Assembly (NCBI RefSeq): GCF_007097525.1
Contig: NZ_VKDD01000002.1
Span: 310,001-374,000, forward strand
Source: Thalassomonas sp. M1454
GTDB lineage: Bacteria > Pseudomonadota > Gammaproteobacteria > Enterobacterales > Alteromonadaceae
Direction of reading: 5' to 3'
Length of the DNA stretch: 64,000 bases
Shown: positions 55,054-63,149 of the stretch, piece after piece
Layout of the letters: every line of letters starts with the position of its first letter
Position numbering within the stretch: the stretch's first letter is position 1
Translations under genes and position numbers: made by a program
The notes under the pieces: generated by a model
The model's database searches: none
Told to the model about the DNA's origin: nothing
What the model saw: the letters and a program-made list of their open reading frames with translations, nothing else

Positions 55054-56307
55054 CTAAAATGAATAACTCACTTGAGCAATAACCGCTTCAACTTCCTCAT
55101 ACAATTCTACATCTTGCAATACACCAGGAGCTTCAAAGCCGGCATTTTTTGGTGTTTGTTTGTATAGCTCTAAACGAAATGACAATTCAGAACCTCTTTT
55201 TAACGGCATGCCATATTTAATCCCTAAGGTAATTGCATCCATTTCGCCTATACGATAATCAGCACTTGCAAACTGTGGTAACGCTTCACCTTCGAGTAAA
55301 AAGGGACGATAAAACTCCGCCGCTTCCTGCATATAATAACGCACGTGCGGCTCGATATAATTATCACCTAGCGGAATAAAGTAGCGAATATCAAATGTAT
55401 TGGAATTAATTTCCCAATCGTCCCACATATATCTATAGGAAAAATCAATAACGCTGCCGGCAAGGTTATATTTAGTCTGCCAATAAACGCTTTGCTTAGT
55501 ACGCTCATCTGGTCGATTTTCATATAATTGATTAATGCTGTAACCATCTAATCCAACCACAGAAATCACCTTAAATGGGTCAGTCATATAGCCCTGTGCT
55601 TGCGAGATTGAATAGTTTAATTGCATGATCATTTTACGATTGATTACTTGCGTTAAACCAAATAACAGATCGGTAGTATCTTTGGAGTCATCATTGCTGA
55701 TCTTATCTTTTTCACCTGTTGGTGGCACAATCATTTCGCTAAAAGGGGTATTAATACCTCCCTCTGGTTCAATAAGGTCATGGGAGTAAGAGAAGCCTGC
55801 AGATACAGTGGTATTTTTTCGATCGAAAAAACGTGAAATACTGCCATTAAAACCTAACGACAAGTAATCGTATTCTTTAGATAAATGTACACCTGCGCTA
55901 CTTACATAATCAGTACTTAACGGTTGTGTCCATTGTGCGTTTAACTGCACGCGAGTATCTTTAAAGGTATCATCTAACGGCGTTTCATTAGGCGAAATAC
56001 TATAACTGCCTTTACCTGAAGGACGTGAAAAGGTTTGCGCAACGGGTTGTGCTACAGCGCCTGTAGCTGAAGCACCTGTTAATGCATCAATAGTAAACTT
56101 TAGATTTAAAAAATGTTCATCTTTAAATTCTTTAGTGCCAGAGATAATGCCTTCTGTAGCCGTGACGCGGTCGTTTTCTGCGTAATACATTAATGCAGTA
56201 TCAAACTTCCAATCATTATCTTCATCGGCCTTTGCTTGTGTGCCAAGTAAAGAGCAGGTAGCTGCTGTTAGGGCCGATTTTAGATTAACGTTTTTGTTTA
56301 ATTGCAT
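55054..56307 (-). CDS. DUF3570 outer-membrane protein
   Basis: A 417-residue protein with a short signal peptide (cleavage about residue 27, 'TQAKADE') and a beta-barrel ending in '...VIAQVSYSF'. The start 'DNDWKFDTALMYYAENDRVT' and 'TFSRPSGKGSYSISPNETPL' are DUF3570 patterns. DUF3570 genes usually follow DUF4266 genes, as here; the two overlap by ten bases. The known wider cluster (thioredoxin-like protein, ApbE flavin transferase) is not present. Function unknown; an envelope role is expected. Confidence 0.85.
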   Translation of the reverse strand: MQLNKNVNLKSALTAATCSLLGTQAKADEDNDWKFDTALMYYAENDRVTATEGIISGTKEFKDEHFLNLKFTIDALTGASATGAVAQPVAQTFSRPSGKGSYSISPNETPLDDTFKDTRVQLNAQWTQPLSTDYVSSAGVHLSKEYDYLSLGFNGSISRFFDRKNTTVSAGFSYSHDLIEPEGGINTPFSEMIVPPTGEKDKISNDDSKDTTDLLFGLTQVINRKMIMQLNYSISQAQGYMTDPFKVISVVGLDGYSINQLYENRPDERTKQSVYWQTKYNLAGSVIDFSYRYMWDDWEINSNTFDIRYFIPLGDNYIEPHVRYYMQEAAEFYRPFLLEGEALPQFASADYRIGEMDAITLGIKYGMPLKRGSELSFRLELYKQTPKNAGFEAPGVLQDVELYEEVEAVIAQVSYSF

Positions 56308-56522
56308 CCGCAGCCTCCACCAGCAAAACTGCGACCACCACTTGAGGCTTCTTTACTAAAATAGATATGATCATCTAATGAAGCATCAATAGGCGAAGAG
56401 GTTAATTTCATCTCTTTTTTAGCTAATAAGTCTCGCTCCCATGGCTCCACTCCTAGACTTGAGCAACCTGAGGCAATTATTACACTGGTGGCAATAATTG
56501 ATAATTTGAAATTAGTTAGCAT
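56298..56522 (-). CDS. DUF4266 small lipoprotein with GGGCGCN tail
   Basis: A 74-residue protein with a lipobox-type signal (Cys20 in 'IIASGC'). The mature part is 'SSLGVEPWERDLLAKKEMKL' and 'DDHIYFSKEASSGGRSFAGG' ending with 'GGGCGCN'. It is the DUF4266 family. The Gly-Cys-rich end, two cysteines two apart, is conserved in the family (recollection) and could bind metal or be modified. It overlaps DUF3570 by ten bases and follows the RND adaptor gene by 54. Confidence 0.85.
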   Translation of the reverse strand: MLTNFKLSIIATSVIIASGCSSLGVEPWERDLLAKKEMKLTSSPIDASLDDHIYFSKEASSGGRSFAGGGCGCN

Positions 56523-56576
56523 AGCTTTCCTCGTTTATTATTTTTATCCCAATTAAGAGGCATAAATTTATTCGCT

Positions 56577-57617
56577 TTAATGTTTTATCGCGATCACTTC
56601 ATTATCTTGTAACCCTGATATGATTTGTATCATTTCGCCGTACACTTTACCTGTTCGAATATAGCGTCGCTGCAATTGCTCACCATCAACTACCCATACG
56701 GTATCTAATTGGCCGAAGCTTTGTATATAGTTCTTCGGTATAAGAATTTGCTTTTGTAATCCATTTTGTATATTAATACGTGCAAACATTCCAGGTAAAA
56801 TTGATTCATTAAAATCTATATCCGCTTTAATCACAAAGCTACGGGCATTAGGGTCTGCTGCCGGTACTATTTCAGTTATCTTTGCATTTAATTCTAATTC
56901 AATAGAGTCGATGTTTATACGTACATCTTCGCTTAATTGTAACTTAACAGCCAAACTCTCACGAACATTTGCCTCAATACGAAGAGATGAAGGATTGTAT
57001 AGTGATAACACAGGAGTACCTGGACTGCTTATATCACCTGGCTCTGCATTACGTTCAACGATTTTTCCTGAAATTGGCGCTCGAATATCAGTATAGGTAA
57101 GAGCAGTTTCAGCTTCTTTTAAATATTGTTTGGCCGCATTTAGCTCTGCGCTTAATTTGCTGTAGCTTGCTACGGCTTTATCTAATTCGCTAGTCGAAAT
57201 TAATCCTTTAGTTTGCAGCTCTTTACTTCGATCTAAAGTTTTTTTAGCCTCTTCACGAGAAGCTGTCACTGAACTGATCTGTGCCTGAGCTTGTGCTTCT
57301 CTTGCTTTGAATTCGCTATTTTCAAGCGAAATTAACAAGTCACCGGTATTTACAGAGTCACCAGCTCGAACATAAATTTTTTCAATACGAGATAATATTC
57401 TACTTGAAATAAGTGTGGTTTCCCGAGCTTTCACCCCCGCAGGTAATGACTCAATAACATCGACAGATTTACTTTTAATGGTGAAAGGCTTGTTAATATT
57501 TTCATCTACCAACACACGAGTGATTGGCTGAATCTTCTGATCAAACATACCCGCCATATAAGCAATAGCAATTAGTAATATAGCGATAGCCGTTGAAGGC
57601 AAAATAAATTTTTTCAT
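56577..57617 (-). CDS. RND efflux periplasmic adaptor (membrane-fusion protein)
   Basis: A 346-residue protein with a single N-terminal membrane or signal helix (residues 4-25). It then has the adaptor pattern: a beta-barrel strand with 'RILSRIEKIYVRAGDSVNTG', a lipoyl-like half 'DLLISLENSEFKAREAQAQA', a coiled hairpin (about 105-165), the second lipoyl half 'TDIRAPISGKIVERNAEPGD' and a C-terminal barrel. It connects the RND pump gene just upstream to an outer-membrane channel, which is not encoded nearby. Confidence 0.9.
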   Translation of the reverse strand: MKKFILPSTAIAILLIAIAYMAGMFDQKIQPITRVLVDENINKPFTIKSKSVDVIESLPAGVKARETTLISSRILSRIEKIYVRAGDSVNTGDLLISLENSEFKAREAQAQAQISSVTASREEAKKTLDRSKELQTKGLISTSELDKAVASYSKLSAELNAAKQYLKEAETALTYTDIRAPISGKIVERNAEPGDISSPGTPVLSLYNPSSLRIEANVRESLAVKLQLSEDVRINIDSIELELNAKITEIVPAADPNARSFVIKADIDFNESILPGMFARINIQNGLQKQILIPKNYIQSFGQLDTVWVVDGEQLQRRYIRTGKVYGEMIQIISGLQDNEVIAIKH

Positions 57618-57657
57618 TGTAAATTTACTCTTAGTTAAAAGTTTAGTGTTGTGAGTA

Positions 57658-60600
57658 CTAATTTTTAGTCTGCAACACTTTCAGTTCAGATATTTCACTA
57701 CCTTGATTATTTACCGGCTTTTCATTGTTATCGGTAAATATTAAAAAGTAGACCATAGGTACAACAAATAAAGAAAATAGCGTTGATGATATAATTCCGA
57801 AGATTATGGCAAGGGCTAGGCCATTAAATACAGGGTCTAAGGTGATAATTAAGTTACCAAGTAAAGTAGTTCCAGCCGTTAATAAAACTGGTCTCATACG
57901 AACACTACCGGCGCTAAGTAGTGCCTCTTTGATAGTCGCACCTCGTTCTCTTGCTAAGGTTATGAACTCAACCAAAATTAAAGAATTACGTACTACAATG
58001 CCAGCTAGAGCTATCATGCCTATCATGGCTGTTGCAGTAAATAATACCGGCTCTGGCGCTCCTGCAATTTCGCGCTCACCAAATAAGTTCATTAGCCAAA
58101 ATCCAGGCATTATGCCGATTATCGTCAAAGGAATAGATGACATGATTATTAGTGCTAAGGCTGTGCTAGTCGTTTGCCACTTAAGTACAATAAAAATACC
58201 TGTTAATGCAAAAGCAAAAGCAATACCCATATCACGAAATACATCAATTGTAATTTTCCACTCACCTTCACCAGAGAAGACCATATTGGTTCCTTCTGGT
58301 AAGGACCAACCAATACCTGAACCTGAACTCAAATAAGTTCTTTGGGTAAAGTGGCTCGCATTTCGATTTGGTTTATTTTGATCACTAGACATGTCAGCAA
58401 TCACTTCTGCTGGTGTCCGCCCAGATAATTCAGCTGTCACATAAATGACCGGCGCTAAATCTTTATGAAGAATTGGCTGAGAAGTACTTCGTGTTTGCCA
58501 TTTACCTAACTCAGCTAAACTAACTAAATTTTGTGGTGCTTGTTCTAAACCAACCCCTGAGTCTAATTGGGCTATGCCATTGCGCCCTTTAACTTGCATA
58601 GAGAGTAATGTGTTTAAATCGTTACGTTGCTCATAAGCAAGTCTGACTTCAATAGGAACAGGTTTTGCCTCATTTTGTTGTTGATAAATACCTACTGTTT
58701 TACCTGAAACAGCAACAGCTAATGCCGTATTTGCATCTAAAGTAGAGATACCTGATAGTGCCGCTTTTTGTTTATCGATAATAAATCGTTGTACCTCTTG
58801 TTTAGCCACTAAGCTACTATCTACTTCCACAACATGAGCTTCTTGTTTAAAGCGTTGCATAACTTGTTGAGCAGCCTGATTATGGGTTTCTTGACTAACA
58901 AAGGGGGTTGCATAAACTTCTGCAACTAAAGTACTCAAAACTGGCGGTCCAGGCGGTACTTCAACAACTTTAATGACGATATCATTTGTGCCTAAATGTA
59001 GAGGCTCTAATAATTTTCTTAATCTAAGCACAACCCCATGAGACTGGTGCTGGCGTAATGACTTATCAACTAATGTTAAGCGTAAGTCGGCTAAACGAGG
59101 ACCTTTGCGTTGATAATAGCCTCTAACTAAACCATTAAAGTCAATAGGAGATGGCTCGCCTACATAACTCGCTATAGCGCTAATTTCAGGTAACTGTTTG
59201 CTGATTTGAATAACTTTTTTCGCCATAGCAGCTGTTTGTTGTAGGCTTGCTGACTCTGGCATATCAATCAATACTTGGATTTCATTTTTATTATCAAAAG
59301 GTAATAACTTCAATGGCACAATACGTAAAATAGGCAAGGCCGCAGAAGCTATAAACAAGGCCAAAACTATCCATAGGCCCTTTTTTGAACGAGCTTTGTT
59401 AGTGATTAAAGGTGATAACCATTTACTATAAAGGCTTGTTTTGTTATCTAGTTCAGTAGTAGCTGGTTCGTTAATTTTATTAGGCTTTAAAATTTTAGAT
59501 GCAAGCCATGGTGTGACTAAGAAAGCAACTAGGGTTGAAGAGATAACACTTAACGGCACATTAAACGCCATTGGTGCCATATATGGGCCCATCATCCCTG
59601 TGATAAAAGCTAGAGGGATAAAAGCTAATACTATAGTTAACGTCGACATGAGAAGTGCAGGGCGTATTTCACTTATTGCATTCACTATTTTATCTTTAGT
59701 ATTACCGCCTTTTTGCTTGATAAAACGCTCTATATTATCAATGCCTGTGATGGGGTCATCAACTAATAAACCAAGGGATAAAATTAAAGCAAATAAAGTC
59801 ACTCGGTTAATTGTATAGCCAAAAACTAAATCTAAAAATAACGTTAAGCCATAACAAACCGGAATCGCTAAGCCAACGACTATGGCAGGGCGCCAACCCA
59901 AAAATACACCAATAAATACCACGACAGTAAAAACGGCAAAAGCAAGCGAAGAGGTTAAGTTATTAACTTTCTCATTAGCTGTCTGACCATAATCACGCAA
60001 CACTTCATAGTGAATTTCTTTAGGTAAAAAACTTTGCTTTAACTCTGCCATTTTAGCTAAAACAGCATTTGAGACCGAAACAGCATTACTACCACGTTGC
60101 TTAGCAACACTGAGTGTAACAAGAGGGTATTGCTCTGCATTTAAATTATTACTTTTATTTGCAAACTCTAACCATTGGTAGTTATCTACTTCACTAGCGC
60201 CATCGTAAATATTTGCTACATCTTTTAAATAGATGGCTTTACCATTAACAATATTGACCACTAAATTTTTTAATTGTGCTATTGAAGTTAACACATCGCC
60301 AGATTCAATCAGTACCGAGCCTCGAGCAAGAGCAATACTCTGGTGTTGAATTAATTCGTTAGATAACGCAATGGCGTCAATGACATCTTTACTGTCAGTT
60401 TTTCGCGCAGCAAGCGCTTGTAAATCTAGCTCAATCGCGAGTGTTCGAGCTCGGCCACCAACAACTTTAACTTCACTAGTATTATCAATACTTTGTAATA
60501 GAGTAGAGATTTCTTGAGCAACTCTTCTTAGCTCATAATCGTTATAAAGCTTGCTGTCTGTGCTATACAAGCCAAGCATAACAATTGGCACATCGTCTAC

Positions 60601-61014
60601 TTCAATCGGTTTTACCAACCAATTACTGACTACTGCAGGAATACTATTTTGATTCGAATAAAGCTTGTTATAGGTATTTAATATCGCTAATTCTCGGTCC
60701 TGTCCGACAAAAAATCGAAGCGTAACTTGCAGTTTTCCATCAAGAGAGGTGGAGTAGATATGTTCGACACCTGATATTTGTGTCAGTAGTTTTTCAAGAG
60801 GCACGGTTACTTGTCGTTCTACTTGTTTGGCGGTTAAGTTTGGTACCTCGACCATAACATCCACCATAGGGACTACAATTTGCGGCTCCTCTTCTCTAGG
60901 GGTGGCATTAAGTGCCAAGATACCTAGCATAATAGAGACAATAAAAATAAATAGTGGAATGCCACCCTTTAATGATCGTGCGACTATGGCATCAATAAAA
61001 TTTAATTTCATCAT
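57658..61014 (-). CDS. RND-family efflux permease
   Basis: An 1118-residue protein of the AcrB/HAE type: an N-terminal helix (about 18-38), a large periplasmic loop, helices 2-6 in the middle with the proton-relay pair in 'LGLLVDDPITGIDNIERFIK' (near residue 400), a second periplasmic loop, and helices 8-12 at the end ('AGIVVRNSLILVEFITLARE'). It would export small molecules by proton exchange. The DDPITGIDNIER form is a variant of the usual DDAIVVVEN. It lies 40 bases upstream of the adaptor gene, in one operon with it, under an ArsR-type regulator. Confidence 0.92.
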   Translation of the reverse strand: MMKLNFIDAIVARSLKGGIPLFIFIVSIMLGILALNATPREEEPQIVVPMVDVMVEVPNLTAKQVERQVTVPLEKLLTQISGVEHIYSTSLDGKLQVTLRFFVGQDRELAILNTYNKLYSNQNSIPAVVSNWLVKPIEVDDVPIVMLGLYSTDSKLYNDYELRRVAQEISTLLQSIDNTSEVKVVGGRARTLAIELDLQALAARKTDSKDVIDAIALSNELIQHQSIALARGSVLIESGDVLTSIAQLKNLVVNIVNGKAIYLKDVANIYDGASEVDNYQWLEFANKSNNLNAEQYPLVTLSVAKQRGSNAVSVSNAVLAKMAELKQSFLPKEIHYEVLRDYGQTANEKVNNLTSSLAFAVFTVVVFIGVFLGWRPAIVVGLAIPVCYGLTLFLDLVFGYTINRVTLFALILSLGLLVDDPITGIDNIERFIKQKGGNTKDKIVNAISEIRPALLMSTLTIVLAFIPLAFITGMMGPYMAPMAFNVPLSVISSTLVAFLVTPWLASKILKPNKINEPATTELDNKTSLYSKWLSPLITNKARSKKGLWIVLALFIASAALPILRIVPLKLLPFDNKNEIQVLIDMPESASLQQTAAMAKKVIQISKQLPEISAIASYVGEPSPIDFNGLVRGYYQRKGPRLADLRLTLVDKSLRQHQSHGVVLRLRKLLEPLHLGTNDIVIKVVEVPPGPPVLSTLVAEVYATPFVSQETHNQAAQQVMQRFKQEAHVVEVDSSLVAKQEVQRFIIDKQKAALSGISTLDANTALAVAVSGKTVGIYQQQNEAKPVPIEVRLAYEQRNDLNTLLSMQVKGRNGIAQLDSGVGLEQAPQNLVSLAELGKWQTRSTSQPILHKDLAPVIYVTAELSGRTPAEVIADMSSDQNKPNRNASHFTQRTYLSSGSGIGWSLPEGTNMVFSGEGEWKITIDVFRDMGIAFAFALTGIFIVLKWQTTSTALALIIMSSIPLTIIGIMPGFWLMNLFGEREIAGAPEPVLFTATAMIGMIALAGIVVRNSLILVEFITLARERGATIKEALLSAGSVRMRPVLLTAGTTLLGNLIITLDPVFNGLALAIIFGIISSTLFSLFVVPMVYFLIFTDNNEKPVNNQGSEISELKVLQTKN

Positions 61015-61070
61015 TTGTTCTCAAATTTATTTTATTAAATGCTTTTAAAAGCATAGGTAAAGGTTATTTA

Positions 61071-61385
61071 TTAAGCACTACAAAACATGCGATAAAGCTG
61101 TTGTAAAATAAGCTTTGCGTCATCATCGGCTAAAGAGTAATAAATTGTTTGCGCATCCCGTCGTGTAGCCACCATGTTTGCTTTTCGTAGTGCCGATAAA
61201 TGTTGTGATAGGGCTGATTGAGCAAGCGGGATGGTTGAGTTTAATTCGCTTACTGAACACTCTCCTTCAACTAAATTACATAAAATCATTAGCCGATTTT
61301 TATTAGCAAGCAGTTTTAAATAAGCTTCCGCCTTTTCAGCATTGGCTAGAAGCTGATTCATGTCTAAGTTGGCAATAAGACTCAT
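61071..61385 (-). CDS. ArsR/SmtB-family regulator with BigR/SqrR-like cysteine pair
   Basis: A 104-residue winged-helix repressor. 'LKLLANKNRLMILCNLVEGE' and the recognition helix 'PLAQSALSQHLSALRKANMV' are clear. Cys36 (in 'ILCNLV') and Cys102 (in 'MFCSA') are 66 residues apart, the same distance as the sensing cysteines of SqrR (41/107) and BigR (42/108). Those form a tetrasulfide bridge with persulfides. Cys43 is additional. Metal-binding ArsR motifs such as ELCVCDL are absent. It is divergent from a rhodanese gene with operator sites between. It probably controls both sides. The RND genes follow 56 bases downstream. Confidence 0.88.
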   Translation of the reverse strand: MSLIANLDMNQLLANAEKAEAYLKLLANKNRLMILCNLVEGECSVSELNSTIPLAQSALSQHLSALRKANMVATRRDAQTIYYSLADDDAKLILQQLYRMFCSA

Positions 61386-61435
61386 TGAAATTCTCTATGG
61401 TTAAATTTACATCAATGCAAGCAGTATAACTTATC

Positions 61436-61486
61436 ATATTAGATTTTACTAATATTAGTTGTTGCTAATATAGTAAAATCTAATAT
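61436..61486. promoter_or_regulatory. Three overlapping ATATTAG-N6-CTAATAT sites (ArsR-type operator)
   Basis: Site 1 (61436-61455): ATATTAG-ATTTTA-CTAATAT. Site 2 (61452-61471): ATATTAG-TTGTTG-CTAATAT. Site 3 (about 61467-61486): ATATAG-TAAAAT-CTAATAT. The whole stretch is also a near-perfect 22-base inverted repeat about the TTGTTG centre. The half-site resembles the BigR box of Xylella and Agrobacterium (recollection). It lies between the divergent ArsR and rhodanese genes, ~50 bases from the regulator start. Confidence 0.75.
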
Positions 61487-61592
61487 ATACTTCAGCTATT
61501 AACAATTTCCTTAATTATTCATTGCCTTTTTAGTGGTTAACTTGAATGAATAATTGAGTTCATCATAGAGTTATTTTTGGAGTAAATGAGTA

Positions 61593-61937
61593 ATGTTAAA
61601 AGCTATCCCTGATTTAATTAAAGAAGCGTCTCAAAATGTTAGACGTATTCCAGCAAATCAAGCAAGAGAAGAAATCCTTGAGAATAACGGTTTGTTGATT
61701 GATGTGCGTGAGCCACAAGAATTTGCCACAAGCGCCGCCGATGGGGCAATTAATTTGCCTAGAGGAGTGTTAGAAATGCGTTTAGTTGAACTAGAAAAAG
61801 ATGCAAAACGTCCAATCTACTTACATTGTGCTACCGCAGGGCGTGCTACCTTAGCAGCAGAGCAATTAGCTAGAGTAGGCTATGAAAATGTTACTTGTAT
61901 TAGCTGTAAGTTTGAAGTGATCAGGGCTGAGTTTTAA
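61593..61937 (+). CDS. Rhodanese-domain sulfurtransferase
   Basis: A 114-residue single-domain rhodanese with 'NNGLLIDVREPQEFATSAAD' and the active-site loop 'LHCATAGRATLAAEQL', Cys79 being the persulfide-carrying cysteine. Two more cysteines lie near the end ('VTCISCKF'). It moves sulfane sulfur to an acceptor such as thiol or cyanide. Divergent from a BigR/SqrR-like regulator across shared operators, it is a likely direct target of that regulator. No signal peptide. Confidence 0.9.
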   Translation: MLKAIPDLIKEASQNVRRIPANQAREEILENNGLLIDVREPQEFATSAADGAINLPRGVLEMRLVELEKDAKRPIYLHCATAGRATLAAEQLARVGYENVTCISCKFEVIRAEF

Positions 61938-61973
61938 TTCAAAATCAACAGAGACTAAGCAAGTGTAAAGTGC

Positions 61974-62142
61974 ATTATACCAAGTCCATTAATTAACCGC
62001 TCATTTTTAATGGTTAAAATGAATAACTACTGCGTTATAAAATTTATAAGTAGAATAACTACTTACTAAATTTTATGCCTTGTATTTATCCCTTTTTCCT
62101 CATGAAAAAGTAGATCTCTTAATTAATGGAATTGGTATTATT
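61974..62142. mobile_element. MITE-like element with 23-24-base inverted ends
   Basis: The left end (61974-61996) begins ATTATACCAAGTCCATTAATTAA. The right end (62119-62142), read as reverse complement, begins AATAATACCAATTCCATTAATTAA. They match at all but about three positions. The 169-base interior is A+T-rich, has an internal inverted repeat (AAAATTT..GTAG / CTAC..AAATTTT around 62041-62085) and no gene. Elements with these ends are common in Colwellia-like genomes (recollection). Confidence 0.7.
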
Positions 62143-62172
62143 CCAACTTGCTTAGCATCAGTTTAAATCTTA

Positions 62173-62766
62173 CTACAAGCGTTTTGATAACGTAAATGCG
62201 CCTCTAATATCGCCCTTGCTAAAACCTACGGCTTGATCATTTGGGTATTGTTGATTTATGTGTTGGAGCACGTTTTTATCTATATTTTTACCATGGCAGG
62301 CTAAGCATATTTCAGCCGTGCCAATAGCTTGCATAAAACGATAATCAGTTGTGGTTAATTGCTCCTGTGTTAGCTGCTTAAAAGACTCACCATTAGCCTT
62401 TCTGTCTGCCAATTTAACTAATGTTTCTTGTTCCCACTGGTCGGCAATATTATCTTCATTTCTAACTTTTAAGCTTGTTCTAGCTACTTGCCAACCATCG
62501 ATAGATAGAGAATTAGCAATTAACGGGGCTTGTATTTTACAAACATCAATTGCAGAAGTTAATCCGCCTGCTTTAATTGCTTGTTGTAATTGGCCTTTGA
62601 GCTGACCTGCAAAAATTTTTATTTTATTTTGTGCCTCTTGCCTATATTCAGATATGGGCTCTAAGCTCGATTCATGTTGACTATTATTTTCGCCATAAGC
62701 GACGCTTGTAAACACAGATAGCACAACTAAGCCGATAGCAGCGTTATATTGCAATTGATTATTCAT
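62173..62766 (-). CDS. Tll0287/DUF3365-like c-type haem protein
   Basis: A 197-residue protein from the ATG at 62766; an upstream start adds 12 residues without sense. A signal peptide ends about residue 27 ('SVAYGEN'). The DUF3365-type domain has 'DVCKIQAPLIANSLSIDGWQ' and 'ARTSLKVRNEDNIADQWEQE'. The single haem-binding motif is 'CLACH' late in the protein ('ICLACHGKNID'). It is periplasmic and mono-haem. Its role, sensory or electron-transfer, is not clear. Confidence 0.85.
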   Translation of the reverse strand: MNNQLQYNAAIGLVVLSVFTSVAYGENNSQHESSLEPISEYRQEAQNKIKIFAGQLKGQLQQAIKAGGLTSAIDVCKIQAPLIANSLSIDGWQVARTSLKVRNEDNIADQWEQETLVKLADRKANGESFKQLTQEQLTTTDYRFMQAIGTAEICLACHGKNIDKNVLQHINQQYPNDQAVGFSKGDIRGAFTLSKRL

Positions 62767-62864
62767 AACTAAACCTAATACCAGTGTATTTGTATAAATC
62801 AAATAAGGGTATTAATACTATAGATCAGCTAATGAAATTTTAAAGCGTTAATGGTGGCTAGAAT

Positions 62865-63131
62865 TTACTCGCTGGTAATATCTATGTCTGTGGTAGGGAT
62901 TGAGCAGCAAGGTAGGATCTCACCGTCTCTGATAAACGCTAGGGGTTCACCATTGATGTATTCTACTTCACCTTTATTTAAAGTTACTCGGCATGCACCA
63001 CAAAAGCCATCGCGGCAATGATAGTGTAATTCGATGTCATTTGATTCTAAGAATTCTAAGGTGGTTTTAAAAATAAGGTTGTCGAAATCTTTTTCAACAA
63101 CCTTACCATCTACAGTGATTTTTTTGCTCAT
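62865..63131 (-). CDS. yfaE: YfaE 2Fe-2S ferredoxin (class Ia ribonucleotide reductase maintenance)
   Basis: An 88-residue plant-type ferredoxin from the ATG at 63131; an upstream TTG would add five residues. Ligands are in 'CRDGFCGACRV' (Cys-X4-Cys-X2-Cys) and the last Cys in 'EILPCCSIP'. In E. coli, YfaE reduces the NrdB di-iron centre to rebuild the tyrosyl radical. It lies 18 bases behind nrdB, the same order. Confidence 0.93.
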   Translation of the reverse strand: MSKKITVDGKVVEKDFDNLIFKTTLEFLESNDIELHYHCRDGFCGACRVTLNKGEVEYINGEPLAFIRDGEILPCCSIPTTDIDITSE

Positions 63132-63149
63132 TGAAGCGCTAATCAATTA

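Noticed and set aside
57806-58336. 176-codon plus-strand frame inside the RND permease gene
   Set aside because: Antisense shadow of the conserved RND C-terminal half.
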